Shown: positions 8,080 through 16,758, numbered from the stretch's first letter. The stretch is 64,000 nucleotides of DNA from JAEUMG01 sp046349315 (GCA_046349315.1 JAXMCQ010000005.1:124001-188000); one strand, 5' to 3'. Notes: generated by a model from the sequence alone, not told the origin. Numbers and translations are program-made.

Positions 8080-8859
8080 ATGCTTAAGGCTTCCAAAGGC
8101 AAGGCCCTCATTACCGGCGCGCGCGGCGGCATCGGCTGCGCCATCGCGCTGGCCCTGGCCGGCGAAGGTTTCGATGTCGCGGTCTGCGATCTTGCTCTGT
8201 CGGAAGACCTGGACACGGTCGCAAGACAGGCGGCAGCGAAGGGCGTCAAGGCGCACGCCATTGCCGGCGACATCTCCGACCTTGCCTCTCACGACCCACT
8301 ATTGGACGAAGCCGAGATGGCAATCGGCCCGCTCACCTGCCTCATCAATAATGCCGGTGTCTCGGTCATGTCGCGTGGCGATCTCCTCGATGTGACGCCG
8401 CAAAGCTATGACCGCTGCCAGATGGTCAATACCCGGGGCACCTTCTTCCTCACACAAGCCTTTGCCCGCCGCTTGATGGTGCGAGAGCGCGATCCTGCCC
8501 TCCACCATGCGATCGTCACCGTATCATCCGCCAATGCAACCGCCGTCTCGATCGCCCGCGGCGAATATTGCGTGTCGAAGGCCGGCGTCTCTATGGTCTC
8601 GAAGCTATTCGCCGCCCGCCTCGCCGATCACGGCATCGGCGTCTATGAGATCCAGCCGGGCTTCATCGAAACGGCGATGACTACGCCGTCCAAGGCGAAA
8701 TACGACGCATTGATCGACCAGGGCCTCACCGTCATTAAGCGCTTCGGGACGCCCGAGGAAGTCGGCCGCATCGCCGCGACTCTCGCCTTGGGCCTACTTC
8801 CCTACACATCCGGCCAGGCCATCCAGGCCGATGGCGGCCTCCTCACGGTGAGGTACTGA
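8080..8859 (+). CDS. SDR-family oxidoreductase (3-ketoacyl reductase-like)
   Basis: A 259-residue classical short-chain dehydrogenase. The cofactor motif is TGARGGIG (12-19), the structural NNAG is at 90-93, and the catalytic set is Ser149/150 (VSSAN), Tyr163 and Lys167 (YCVSK). The PGFIETAM segment is typical of FabG-like reductases. It most likely oxidises or reduces a hydroxyl/keto group with NAD(P)H in the cytoplasm. The gene directly follows the TetR gene and carries its own copy of the TetR operator 16 bp upstream. It leads a three-gene run with DUF993 and a TIM-barrel epimerase, although a palindromic repeat interrupts the space after it. Confidence 0.88.
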   Translation: MLKASKGKALITGARGGIGCAIALALAGEGFDVAVCDLALSEDLDTVARQAAAKGVKAHAIAGDISDLASHDPLLDEAEMAIGPLTCLINNAGVSVMSRGDLLDVTPQSYDRCQMVNTRGTFFLTQAFARRLMVRERDPALHHAIVTVSSANATAVSIARGEYCVSKAGVSMVSKLFAARLADHGIGVYEIQPGFIETAMTTPSKAKYDALIDQGLTVIKRFGTPEEVGRIAATLALGLLPYTSGQAIQADGGLLTVRY

Positions 8860-8880
8860 ATGGCGGCGGTATCAGTTGAT

Positions 8881-8978
8881 TTGTCATCCCCGGGCTTGTC
8901 CCGGGGATCCATTGTGCCGACGCTCCGCCTACGGAGTAGCGGATCGATAGATTGCCGGGACAAGCCCGGCAATGACAA
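8881..8978. repeat. Palindromic repeat, TTGTCAT-ended (family A)
   Basis: A 98-bp element starting TTGTCAT and ending ATGACAA. The left palindrome is CCCCGGGCTTGTCCCGGGG and the right part contains CCGGGACAAGCCCGG, so the two ends can pair. A half-length relative is at 16728-16758. It fills most of the gap between the SDR and DUF993 genes. Confidence 0.7.
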
Positions 8979-9005
8979 TTTTTTCGGAGAGATCGGACAT
9001 ATGAG

Positions 9006-10166
9006 ATGACCACCCTCCCCCTCGTCACTGACTCTGGCACAATCGAATCCTATCGCCTGACCGGCACACCGCTCGTCGCGCCCAAGGGCGAGCCAAGCTG
9101 GAACCGCATTGCCTTTGCCGCCGCCCATGTCGTCGCCGATCCACTGAGCAATGCCGATCCATCCGGCAAGCCGGCGATCGATTGGGAGAAGACACTTCTC
9201 TTTCGCGCCTATCTTCTCGATCAGGGTTTCGGCATAGCCGAAGCCATGGACACCTCGCAGCGCGGCATGGGTCTCGACTGGCCTGGCGCTCATGACCTCA
9301 TCGCCCGCTCGCTCAAAGCCGCCGGCCCGCGCGCTGGCATGATCTTCTCAGGCGTCGGCACCGATCAACTCAGCCCCGCCGATGCCCGCTCGCTCGACGA
9401 TGTCATCCGCGCCTATCTCGACCAGCTTCATGCCGTCCAGAAGCTTGATGGCCGCGTCATCCTGATGGCAAGCCGCGCGCTGGCCCGCATCGCTCGCACC
9501 CCTGACGATTACCTCAAGGTCTATGCCCGCGTCCTCGCCGAGGCCGACAAGCCGGTTATCCTCCATTGGCTTGGCGAGATGTTCGATCCCGCCCTTGCCG
9601 GCTATTGGGGCGGCAACGATTTCGGAAAGACCATGGAGACTTGCCTGGCCGCCATCGTCGCGACCCCGGCCAAGGTCGACGGCATCAAGATCTCGCTTCT
9701 CGACGACAACAAGGAAGTCGTGATGCGCCGCCGTCTGCCAGCGGGCGTCAGGATGTACACCGGCGATGATTTCAACTATCCCGCATTGATCGCCGGCGAC
9801 GCCCAAGGCTTCTCGCATGCATTGCTCGGCATCTTCGACGGCATTGCACCGGCGGCAGCCCTTGCGCTCACCGCCCTCGCCACGGGCGACAGTGCAACCT
9901 ACGACAAGCTGATGACGCCCACCGTCCCGCTCTCGCGCCTGATCTTCCGCGCACCCACCCAGTTCTACAAGACCGGCATCGTCTTCCTGGCCTGGCTCAA
10001 CGGCTTGCAGGATCATTTCGTGATGATTGCCGGCGCTCAGGCGATGCGCCCGCTTCCCTATTTTTCGGGGATCTTCCGCCTCGCAGACCAGGCGGGATTG
10101 CTCCGCGATCCTCCCCTCGCAACGAAGCGCATGCGCGAATTGAACGCGCTCTACGGCGTGGATTGA
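9006..10166 (+). CDS. DUF993-family protein (dihydrodipicolinate-synthase-like TIM barrel)
   Basis: A 386-residue protein that I recognise as the DUF993 family, usually described as related to the DHDPS/NAL aldolase superfamily. It contains AIDWEKTLLFRAYLLDQGFGIAEAMDTSQRGMGLDWPGA and VDGIKISLLDDNKEVVMRRRLP; the Lys in VDGIKISLLD sits where DHDPS-like aldolases place the Schiff-base lysine, which is suggestive only. The ATG at 9006 follows a GGAGAGATCGG tract. It lies 3 bp before the epimerase gene. In known genomes DUF993 commonly sits beside sugar-phosphate isomerases and dehydrogenases, so a retro-aldol or dehydration step in sugar-derivative catabolism is a reasonable guess. The biochemical function is unproven. 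Confidence 0.82.
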   Translation: MTTLPLVTDSGTIESYRLTGTPLVAPKGEPSWNRIAFAAAHVVADPLSNADPSGKPAIDWEKTLLFRAYLLDQGFGIAEAMDTSQRGMGLDWPGAHDLIARSLKAAGPRAGMIFSGVGTDQLSPADARSLDDVIRAYLDQLHAVQKLDGRVILMASRALARIARTPDDYLKVYARVLAEADKPVILHWLGEMFDPALAGYWGGNDFGKTMETCLAAIVATPAKVDGIKISLLDDNKEVVMRRRLPAGVRMYTGDDFNYPALIAGDAQGFSHALLGIFDGIAPAAALALTALATGDSATYDKLMTPTVPLSRLIFRAPTQFYKTGIVFLAWLNGLQDHFVMIAGAQAMRPLPYFSGIFRLADQAGLLRDPPLATKRMRELNALYGVD

Positions 10167-10169
10167 GTC

Positions 10170-11021
10170 ATGCGCGATCTCGCCGGCCGGCCCGATCTCT
10201 GCGCCATCAACACCGCGACACTGGGCTATCAAACGCCGATCGGCGAGACCATCGAGGCGATCGCCCGCCATGGCTTCGGCGGTATCTCGCCATGGCGCCG
10301 CGAGGTCGAGGATGCTGATGTCGCCGCCATCGCCCGCCAGATCCGCGATGCCGGATTGACGGTCGCAAGCTATTGCCGCTCGAACTTCATCCCCGCCGTA
10401 AGCGCCGAACAGTTCCGCAGGAATGTCGAGGACAACAAGCGCGCTATTCGCGATGCCACGACACTCGGCGCGCCTTGCTTCGTCATGGTGGTGGGTGGAC
10501 TGGCCGAGGGCTCGAAGGACCTGGCGCTTGCCCGCGCCCAGGTCGAGGAGGCGACCGCCGAACTCCTCTCCTTCGGCCGCGAGATGGGCGTGCGCATTTC
10601 GCTTGAGCCCTTGCATCCGGTCTATGCCGCCGACCGCTCCTGCCTCAACACCATGGCCCAGGTGTCGGACATATGTGACCGGCTCGATCCTCTGCCTACG
10701 GACGACCCGTGGCTTGGCCAGTGCCTCGATGTCTATCACATCTGGTGGGATCCAGACCTGGAGTGCCAGATCGCCCGCGCCGGCCGCCGCATCCACTGCT
10801 TCCATGTCTGCGACTGGCGTCTCGAATGCCGCGATCCGCTCAACGACCGCGCCATGATGGGCGATGGCGTGATCGACATCCCTGCCATCCGCAGCATGGT
10901 CGAGGCGGCTGGTTATCGCGGCTTCGTCGAGGTTGAGATTTTCTCCGCGCTCGATTGGTGGCGCCGCCCGATCGATGAGATTCTCGCGACCTGCAAAACC
11001 CGCTTCGCCACCGCGTGCTAA
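10170..11021 (+). CDS. Sugar phosphate isomerase/epimerase (xylose-isomerase-like TIM barrel)
   Basis: A 283-residue AP-endonuclease-2/xylose-isomerase-fold protein. Metal-binding positions are recognisable in LEPLHPVYAADR, LDVYHIWWDPD, HVCDWR and the final VEVEIFS. The start ATG is 3 bp after the DUF993 stop, which implies translational coupling. Such enzymes epimerise or isomerise keto-sugars and inositol derivatives with a divalent metal. With the SDR and DUF993 genes it forms a plausible three-step catabolic unit under TetR control. The substrate cannot be read from the sequence. Confidence 0.85.
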   Translation: MRDLAGRPDLCAINTATLGYQTPIGETIEAIARHGFGGISPWRREVEDADVAAIARQIRDAGLTVASYCRSNFIPAVSAEQFRRNVEDNKRAIRDATTLGAPCFVMVVGGLAEGSKDLALARAQVEEATAELLSFGREMGVRISLEPLHPVYAADRSCLNTMAQVSDICDRLDPLPTDDPWLGQCLDVYHIWWDPDLECQIARAGRRIHCFHVCDWRLECRDPLNDRAMMGDGVIDIPAIRSMVEAAGYRGFVEVEIFSALDWWRRPIDEILATCKTRFATAC

Positions 11022-11025
11022 TTTT

Positions 11026-11092
11026 CCCTCTCCCCTTGTGGGGAGGGGTTAGGGTGTTTCCGGACACACCCCTCCCCTTGGCGGGAGACTGC
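11026..11092. repeat. Palindromic repeat (CTCCCCTTGTGGGGAG family)
   Basis: The inverted repeat CCCTCTCCCCTTGTGGGGAGGG is followed by GGTGTTTCCGGACACACCCCTCCCC, whose arms also pair. Related elements occur at 19151-19309 and 54319-54416. It starts 5 bp after the epimerase stop and may act as its transcription terminator. The remainder of the gap to 11215 holds no gene I can support. Confidence 0.6.
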
Positions 11093-11215
11093 TCTCCTCG
11101 GCGGAACCGGATTTCGGGCCCCGGTCCTGGCCTCTTATTCACGATGTCAATCAGCGTTAGGCACGTCAAATTCATCCCGATATAGTACATAACAGGAACA
11201 ATTGCAAGGGATAAA

Positions 11216-11235
11216 TTCTTGCGCCTAGGCAAGAA
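11216..11235 (-). terminator. Weak hairpin terminator candidate after the SIS gene
   Basis: TTCTTGC and GCAAGAA form a 7-bp stem around a 6-nt loop. Read on the minus strand it follows the SIS stop codon and is trailed by a short TTTAT. The stem is short, so this is a tentative call. Confidence 0.35.
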
Positions 11236-11236
11236 C

Positions 11237-12259
11237 TTAGAAGGTGCGCGTCACCTTCTTGAGCTTCGGCGGCTTGTCGGGGTCAAACCCGCGCCGCCGC
11301 GCCAGGGCCTCCGCGAACACGTAGAAGCTTGCGATCCGCGCGATATGATCCGTAAACGGATGATCTCCCGCCACAACCGGCAGGCACGCGACGCCCTCGG
11401 CCTCCCCGCCCGCGAGAAACACAGGCACACCATCCCCAGCCAATCGTGCGGCCAGCGCCGCCGGCGTCCTGTCACTCAGACCGCCCGCCAGCATGAGCAC
11501 CGGAAAATCAGCACCCGCCAATGCCACCGGGCCGTGCAACAGTTCCGCCGCGCTGTAAGCTTCGGCATGAAGCCCGCACATCTCCTTGAGCTTCAGCGCC
11601 GCCTCGCCGGCCATGGCGAGTCCCGGCCCGCGCCCGACCACATACATCGACTGCACATCGGCCAGGAACTCGACCGCGACGCTCCAGTCGCAGTCAATCG
11701 ATTCGGCGACCCGCTCCGGCAGGCGCTCCAGCGCGTCCAGCAATTCGGCATCCTCCGCCCAATGCGCCACCAGGGCCGTAGCGAGCGCTGCTGATGCGAT
11801 GAAACTCTTGGTCGCCGCCACGCTCAATTCCGGCCCGGCGCCGATATCGAGTGATACTTCGCTCATCTCCGCAAGCGGCGAGTCTTTGGCATTGACCGCG
11901 GAAATCGTCATGGCGCCAGACCCCCGCACCGCCTCCTGCAAGGCAACGAGATCGGGGCTGGCTCCCGACTGTGAAATGGCGAGACTCGCCAATCCTTCCA
12001 TCCGCAAGGGCGCGTGGTAGAGCGTGGCAAGTGACGGCCCGAGCGATGCGACTGGAATGCCGAGCTTGATTTCACAAAGATACTTGAAGAACAATGCCGC
12101 ATGATCGGAAGAGCCGCGCGCAATCGTCGTAACGGCACGGGGTTTCAGCGCGCGCAATGTCTTTGCCAATGCCGGGAGTGCCGCGCGATTGACGGCCAGC
12201 ATATTGCGCACCGCTTGCGGCGCCGCGTGAATTTCTTGCAGCACCTGCGACTTGGTCAC
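11237..12259 (-). CDS. SIS-domain aldose/ketose-phosphate protein (GlmS-C / NagB-II-like)
   Basis: A 340-residue protein with two sugar isomerase (SIS) domains and no glutaminase domain. The first, about residues 35-170, has ARGSSDHAALFFKYLCE and AISQSGASPDLVALQEA. The second, about 195-330, has VVGRGPGLAMAGEAALKLKEMCGLHAEAYSAAELLHGP. That layout matches NagB-II-type glucosamine-6-phosphate deaminases and AgaS-like or FrlB-like enzymes. The gene overlaps the PfkB-kinase gene by 4 bp (ATGA), so the pair probably handles a phosphorylated sugar or amino sugar. It would act in the cytoplasm; the exact sugar is unknown. Confidence 0.87.
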   Translation of the reverse strand: MTKSQVLQEIHAAPQAVRNMLAVNRAALPALAKTLRALKPRAVTTIARGSSDHAALFFKYLCEIKLGIPVASLGPSLATLYHAPLRMEGLASLAISQSGASPDLVALQEAVRGSGAMTISAVNAKDSPLAEMSEVSLDIGAGPELSVAATKSFIASAALATALVAHWAEDAELLDALERLPERVAESIDCDWSVAVEFLADVQSMYVVGRGPGLAMAGEAALKLKEMCGLHAEAYSAAELLHGPVALAGADFPVLMLAGGLSDRTPAALAARLAGDGVPVFLAGGEAEGVACLPVVAGDHPFTDHIARIASFYVFAEALARRRGFDPDKPPKLKKVTRTF

Positions 12260-13206
12260 GCAAATTCTCCGGCGAGTTCGCTGGCGCGCGGCAAATCCGC
12301 CCCGCGCCTTGAGCAGGTGATGGCCGCAGCCTTTGCAGCGTATGTGAGCATCGCATGAAGTTCCTGCGATGTAAGCGAGGCGAGTGCCTCTGGCGAAAGC
12401 CGGTTCTTACGCGCCAGCCAATCGAGTGTCGCCGCCTGGAACGTGTCACCGGCTCCGACCGTATCAATGACCTTGACCTTAATGCCGGGCACCCGTGCCG
12501 CTAAGCCATTCGCGGTAAACCCAAGCGCTCCTTCTCCACCCAGCGTGATGAGAACGAGACTCGCGCCGCCGGCAATCCAGTCGCGCGCCACGCTCTGTGC
12601 ACTGCGTCCCGGAAAGAGTTTCGCTAGATCCTCTTCGCTCGCCTTGATGAGATGCGCCATGCTTGCAAGCGTCGCTACTCTGGCTCGCCACAGGTCGAGA
12701 TCGGGCGCAACCGAATCCCTGATGTTTGGATCATAGCAGATCAATCGTCGATCACGTTCGCGCGCGACCAGCGCGGCATAGGACGAAGCCGACGGTTCGA
12801 GTGCCGTCGAATACGAGCCGCCAATATGAATGACCTTGATCTCGTTGGGCAGCGCGGCCGGAAGCTCGATCTCGGAGATCGAGCGGTCGGCGGTATTCTC
12901 GATGTAGAAGGAATAGCGCGCGGCGCCCGCGCTATCGAGCGAGACGATCGCCAATGTCGAGAGCTGCTCGGTGCGAATGATCAACCCCGTCTCGACACCC
13001 TCATTGGCGAGATGTGCCATGATCCGCTCGCCGAAAATGTCGCGCGAGACTTTGGAGAAGAAGTCGACTTTCTGGCCAAGCCGCGAAAGTCCGATCGCCA
13101 CGTTCATCGGCGCCCCACCGGCGCGGCCGTCAAGCTGGATCACCGCCGGATGGTCGCTTCCCCCCGCGAAGAGATCGAACAGCGCATCCCCGCAAGACAA
13201 GAACAT
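12256..13206 (-). CDS. PfkB-family carbohydrate kinase (fructokinase-like)
   Basis: A 316-residue ribokinase-fold kinase. PfkB signature 1 is represented by GRAGGAPMNVAIGLSRLG (28-44) and signature 2 by DTVGAGDTFQAATL (249-261), where Asp254 is the catalytic base. ICYDPNIRDSV (157-166) matches the substrate-closure region of fructokinases. It would phosphorylate a sugar with ATP in the cytoplasm. The gene is coupled to the SIS gene by a 4-bp overlap and its promoter region contains a palindromic repeat. Fructokinase is the nearest match, but related sugar kinases (KDG, tagatose) share the motifs. Confidence 0.88.
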   Translation of the reverse strand: MFLSCGDALFDLFAGGSDHPAVIQLDGRAGGAPMNVAIGLSRLGQKVDFFSKVSRDIFGERIMAHLANEGVETGLIIRTEQLSTLAIVSLDSAGAARYSFYIENTADRSISEIELPAALPNEIKVIHIGGSYSTALEPSASSYAALVARERDRRLICYDPNIRDSVAPDLDLWRARVATLASMAHLIKASEEDLAKLFPGRSAQSVARDWIAGGASLVLITLGGEGALGFTANGLAARVPGIKVKVIDTVGAGDTFQAATLDWLARKNRLSPEALASLTSQELHAMLTYAAKAAAITCSRRGADLPRASELAGEFA

Positions 13207-13225
13207 GCTCGCCTCAATAATATCC

Positions 13226-13328
13226 CGTCATCCCGGCGAAAGCCGGGACCCATCCATCAACCTGACGGATTTCCACGGAGATATCTAGACTCGGCTCAAC
13301 ATGGGTTCCGGCTTTCGCCGGAATGACG
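13226..13328. repeat. Palindromic repeat, CGTCAT-ended (family B)
   Basis: A 103-bp element. The left end CGTCATCCCGGCGAAAGCCG can pair with the right end reading CGGCTTTCGCCGGAATGACG. It occupies nearly the whole 130-bp gap between the kinase gene and the uxaA-like gene. Confidence 0.7.
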
Positions 13329-13336
13329 ATTGCGTG

Positions 13337-14875
13337 CTACATCGTCGCGCCGATTTGCCAGGGTACGAATTCGTTATTGCCATAGCCCAGCAATTCCGAA
13401 CGCGTCTTCTCGCCGGACGCCACCTTGAGGATCTTGGCAAAGATTTCCTTGCCCTTCTCCTCGATCGAAACGCCGTCGAGAATATCACCGCAATTAATGT
13501 CCATGTCGTCGATCATCTTGTTGTAGGTGTCGGAATTGGTCGCAAGCTTGATCGACGGCGTCGGCTTGCAGCCATAGGCCGAGCCGCGGCCCGTGGTGAA
13601 ACACAGGATATTGGCGCCGCCTGCCACCTGCCCCGTCGCCGAAACAGGATCATAGCCGGGCGTATCCATAAACACGAAGCCCTTGGCGGTGACCGGTTCG
13701 GCATAGCGATAGACGGCGGTCATCGTCGTGGTGCCGCCCTTCGCTGCGGCGCCTAAGGATTTCTCGAGGATCGTCGTCAGTCCGCCGAGCTTGTTGCCGG
13801 GCGACGGGTTGTTGTTCATCTCCATCAGATTGCGCTTGGTGTAATCCTCCCACCAATGAATGATGTCGACGAGCTTCTCGCCCACTTCGCGCGACGCCGC
13901 GCGGCGGGTCAGCAAATGTTCGGCGCCATAGATTTCGGGCGTTTCGGAAAGTATCGCCGTTCCGCCATTATGGACGAGAATGTCGGTGGCAGCGCCTAAG
14001 GCCGGATTGGCGGTGATGCCCGAATAGCCGTCCGATCCGCCACACTGCAATGCAAGTATCAATTCAGAAGCCGGCAAGGTCTCGCGCTTCACCGCGTTGA
14101 CCTTCGGCAGCATCGCCTTCATCGCTTCGACACCCGCCTCGACCGTCTTCTTGGTTCCGCCGGTCTCCTGGATTGTCATGCTGCGGAACGTGTCGCTCTC
14201 GGTGACGCCATAGGCTTCCTTGAAGCGCGGAATCTGGAAACCCTCGCAGCCGAGCCCGACCATCAACACGCCGCCCATATTGGGGTTGGTCGCGTAGCCC
14301 CAGCTCGTGCGCTTGAGGATGTCGAAGATCGCGCCCCTGAAATCGATGACGCAGCCATTGTCCTGCGTCAGCGCAACGATGCCATCGATATTGGGATAGT
14401 CGGCGAGCATGCCGGAACGCTCGACCTCCTGCGCGATGAAGCTTGCAACCGTCGCCGAGCAATTCACGCTGGTGAGAATGCCGATATAGTTCCGTGTTCC
14501 CGCCTTGCCATTGGCGCGGCGATAGCCTTGGAATGTTGCCTGCTGGTTGACGGGGAGAATTTCTTCGTTGCGCGCGTCCTGGCAAAACGCATAGTCGCGC
14601 GCGAATTCGCCCATCTCGACATTCTGCGTATGGACCCAGCTGCCGGGCTCGATATCCTGCGACGCAAAGCCGATCACCTGCCCGAATTTGCGGATTGGCT
14701 CGCCCTTGGCGACACGGCGGATCGCCATTTTGTGACCCTTCATCACCTTGTCACGCGCCATAACGCCCGCCGTGGTGGCGCCCTTTTCGATGACATCGAC
14801 GGCGACCACGACATTGTCAGCCGGATTGAGATTGATGGAACGGGGTTCTTTTCCGTTTGTTTGAACGAGTTGCAT
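13337..14875 (-). CDS. uxaA: Altronate dehydratase (UxaA-type, full length with SAF domain)
   Basis: A UxaA/GarD-family dehydratase of 512 residues from the ATG at 14875 (MQLVQTNGKEPRSINLNP). An earlier in-frame ATG at 14926 would run into the palindromic operator and is less likely. The N-terminal SAF domain (about 1-90) is fused to the catalytic C-terminal part, as in full-length altronate or galactarate dehydratases. The signatures NCSATVASFIAQEV, ALTQDNGC, GLGCEG, ALQCGGSDGYSGITANPALG and GRGSAYGCKPTPSIKLATN are intact. It would convert D-altronate, or a related aldonate/aldarate, to a 2-keto-3-deoxy acid. The gene is divergent from a GntR regulator. Confidence 0.88.
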   Translation of the reverse strand: MQLVQTNGKEPRSINLNPADNVVVAVDVIEKGATTAGVMARDKVMKGHKMAIRRVAKGEPIRKFGQVIGFASQDIEPGSWVHTQNVEMGEFARDYAFCQDARNEEILPVNQQATFQGYRRANGKAGTRNYIGILTSVNCSATVASFIAQEVERSGMLADYPNIDGIVALTQDNGCVIDFRGAIFDILKRTSWGYATNPNMGGVLMVGLGCEGFQIPRFKEAYGVTESDTFRSMTIQETGGTKKTVEAGVEAMKAMLPKVNAVKRETLPASELILALQCGGSDGYSGITANPALGAATDILVHNGGTAILSETPEIYGAEHLLTRRAASREVGEKLVDIIHWWEDYTKRNLMEMNNNPSPGNKLGGLTTILEKSLGAAAKGGTTTMTAVYRYAEPVTAKGFVFMDTPGYDPVSATGQVAGGANILCFTTGRGSAYGCKPTPSIKLATNSDTYNKMIDDMDINCGDILDGVSIEEKGKEIFAKILKVASGEKTRSELLGYGNNEFVPWQIGATM

Positions 14876-14927
14876 GGGCTGCAGTCCATCTTCGCCCTTA
14901 GGGCGTTTGACATTAGGGAGACACATT

Positions 14928-14939
14928 CTAACATGTTAG
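14928..14939. promoter_or_regulatory. Candidate GntR operator (CTAACATGTTAG)
   Basis: A perfect 12-bp palindrome one base before the ATG of the GntR gene and 52 bp before the uxaA start, in a 65-bp divergent gap. Its length and symmetry suit FCD-type GntR dimers. It would block both promoters. Confidence 0.6.
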
Positions 14940-14940
14940 G

Positions 14941-15666
14941 ATGGGGGCCAAAGCGAAAACCTACGATTTCCTGGAAAGCGTCAAGGCGCCACAGCGCGGC
15001 GGAGCAACGGCACGCGTGGTCGAGGCCCTACGCGAGGCAATCGCGTCCCTCGAATTGCCGCCCGGTGCCGTTCTCGACAAATCCGCCCTGTGTGCGCGGC
15101 TCGGTGTTTCGCGCTTTCCCGTCTCCGAGGCGTTGAGCCGGCTCCAGGCCGAAGGGCTCGTCCAAATCCAGCCGCAGCGCGGCACGGTTGTCTCACTCAT
15201 CCGCCTGGCGGATGCCCGCGAAAACATGTTCCTGCGCCGCTCGCTCGAAGTTGAAGCGGTCCGGACCCTGGCGCCCATGGTCACGAAGGATTTTTGTGTT
15301 CGTTTGCGCCGCAATCTCGACGATCAGGCAAAATCGCTTGCTGCCGATGACCGCGCCAGCTTTCACACGCTCGATCTCGCCTTCCATGACATGATCCTCG
15401 ACGCGATCGGCTTCCATAAGGTGAAGCAGGCGGTCGAAAGCGCCCGCATCGGCCTCGACCGCATCCGCCGCATCCTCACCTCGCCTGATATCGCCGCTGT
15501 CACCCGCAATGAGCACGAGCGCATCGTCGCGGCGATCGAGAGCGGCAATGGCGGGGAAGCCGCCAAGGCGATGCGCGCGCATCTCGATGCCGTCATGGTG
15601 CGCCTGATGAATCTCGCCGAAAAGCAACCGCAACTTTTTACAGACTGGCCGGAAACAGGAACATGA
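14941..15666 (+). CDS. GntR-family regulator with FCD domain
   Basis: A 241-residue FadR-subfamily GntR protein. The winged HTH is at about residues 22-90, with VVEALREAIASLELPPGAVLDKSALCARLGVSRFPVSEALSRLQ as the recognition part. The helical FCD domain follows, with metal/ligand residues in FHTLDLAFHDMIL and NEHERIVAAIESGN. No ribosome site is visible before the ATG because the CTAACATGTTAG palindrome abuts it, so translation may be leaderless. It overlaps the aldo-keto reductase gene by 4 bp. It likely senses a sugar acid and controls uxaA and its own operon. Confidence 0.9.
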   Translation: MGAKAKTYDFLESVKAPQRGGATARVVEALREAIASLELPPGAVLDKSALCARLGVSRFPVSEALSRLQAEGLVQIQPQRGTVVSLIRLADARENMFLRRSLEVEAVRTLAPMVTKDFCVRLRRNLDDQAKSLAADDRASFHTLDLAFHDMILDAIGFHKVKQAVESARIGLDRIRRILTSPDIAAVTRNEHERIVAAIESGNGGEAAKAMRAHLDAVMVRLMNLAEKQPQLFTDWPETGT

Positions 15667-16688
15667 AAACCAGAGACTTCAAGGCGCCTTCGGGCCAGAC
15701 CATCCGTTTTACCGAACTGGGCTTCGGTACCGCCCCGCTCGGCAATCTCTTCCACGCGCTCAGCGAGGAAGAGGCGCAAGCCGTGCTCAATGCGCAATGG
15801 GATGCCGGCATCCGCTATATCGACACCGCGCCGCTTTACGGCCTCGGACTGTCGGAAACGCGCGTCAACCACTTCCTGCGTGGCAAGCCGCGCGATTCCT
15901 ACGTGCTTTCGACGAAGGTCGGCCGCCTGCTCCAAGTGTGCAAACCTGAGGAGCGCACCGGCATCGGCAAGTTCTTCGATACGCCGGCGCGCAAGGAAAT
16001 CTACGATTACTCTTATGACGGCGTGATGCGCTCTCTTGAATTCTCCTTCGAGCGCCTTGGCATCGATAAGATCGACATCCTCTTCGTCCACGACATCGAC
16101 GTCTTCAACCACGAGACGGTCGAGCGTCGCGATGCTCATGTCGCCGATTTGATGAAGGGTGGCTACAAGGCGCTGGTCAAACTGCGCGACGAAAAAGTCA
16201 TCAAGGCCTTCGGCGCCGGCGTCAATGAGTGGCCGGTCTGCGAGATTCTGGCCAAGCAAGGCGACTTCGACCTCTTCCTGCTCGCCGGCCGTTATACGCT
16301 GCTCGAACAGGAATCCCTCGATTCCATGCTGCCGCTTTGCGAGAAGCGCGGCATCGGAATTGTCATTGGCGGCGCCTATAATTCCGGGATCTTGGCCACC
16401 GGCCCGGTCAAGGATGCCAATTACAACTACTCACCCGCGCCGCAGCACATTCTCGATCGCGCGGCAAAGCTCCAGGCGACCACCGAGAAGCATGGCGTGA
16501 AATTGGTCGAGGCGGCTTTGCGCTTCCCGCTGATGCATCCAAGCGTCGTCTCGGTCATCCCGGGCGCCTCGAGCGTCGAGCAAGTGGCGCTCAACCTGCG
16601 CACGCTGGGGGTCAAAATTCCTCCCGCGCTTTGGAAAGACCTCAAGGCACAAGGCCTGCTCCACGCCAACACGCCGCATGATGTGTGA
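15663..16688 (+). CDS. Aldo/keto reductase (D-threo-aldose/L-fucose dehydrogenase-like)
   Basis: A 341-residue AKR with the catalytic tetrad visible: Asp54 and Tyr59 (DTAPLYG), Lys85 (STKVG) and His143 (FVHDID). The long insert after KVGRLL and the tail GVKLVEAALRFPLMHPSVVSVIPG match the D-threo-aldose 1-dehydrogenase / pyridoxal 4-dehydrogenase subgroup. It would oxidise an aldose (for example L-fucose type) to its lactone with NAD(P)+. It is translationally coupled to the GntR regulator by an ATGA overlap. Together with the UxaA dehydratase across the divergent promoter it fits non-phosphorylative aldose catabolism. Confidence 0.88.
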   Translation: MKTRDFKAPSGQTIRFTELGFGTAPLGNLFHALSEEEAQAVLNAQWDAGIRYIDTAPLYGLGLSETRVNHFLRGKPRDSYVLSTKVGRLLQVCKPEERTGIGKFFDTPARKEIYDYSYDGVMRSLEFSFERLGIDKIDILFVHDIDVFNHETVERRDAHVADLMKGGYKALVKLRDEKVIKAFGAGVNEWPVCEILAKQGDFDLFLLAGRYTLLEQESLDSMLPLCEKRGIGIVIGGAYNSGILATGPVKDANYNYSPAPQHILDRAAKLQATTEKHGVKLVEAALRFPLMHPSVVSVIPGASSVEQVALNLRTLGVKIPPALWKDLKAQGLLHANTPHDV

Positions 16689-16727
16689 AAAGACAGACCG
16701 CAGTTATGATTTGCAGTGTCCCTCTTC

Positions 16728-16758
16728 TGTCATTGCCGGACTTGGTCCGGGGATGACA
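16728..16758. repeat. Short palindrome related to family A repeat
   Basis: A 31-bp hairpin beginning TGTCATTGCCGGACTTGG and ending CCGGGGATGACA, equivalent to one half of the element at 8881-8978. It lies between the convergent aldo-keto reductase and GFA genes and could serve as a bidirectional terminator. Confidence 0.6.

Noticed and set aside
8881..8978. Reading the palindromic repeats as CRISPR or as an insertion sequence
   Set aside because: There are no regularly spaced repeats or spacers, no transposase frame inside, and no target-site duplication that I can see.
9348..10805. A 485-codon minus-strand open frame under DUF993 and epimerase genes
   Set aside because: Antisense of two recognised genes with normal codon use; translation is rich in repeats of Ala, Arg and Gly without a domain.
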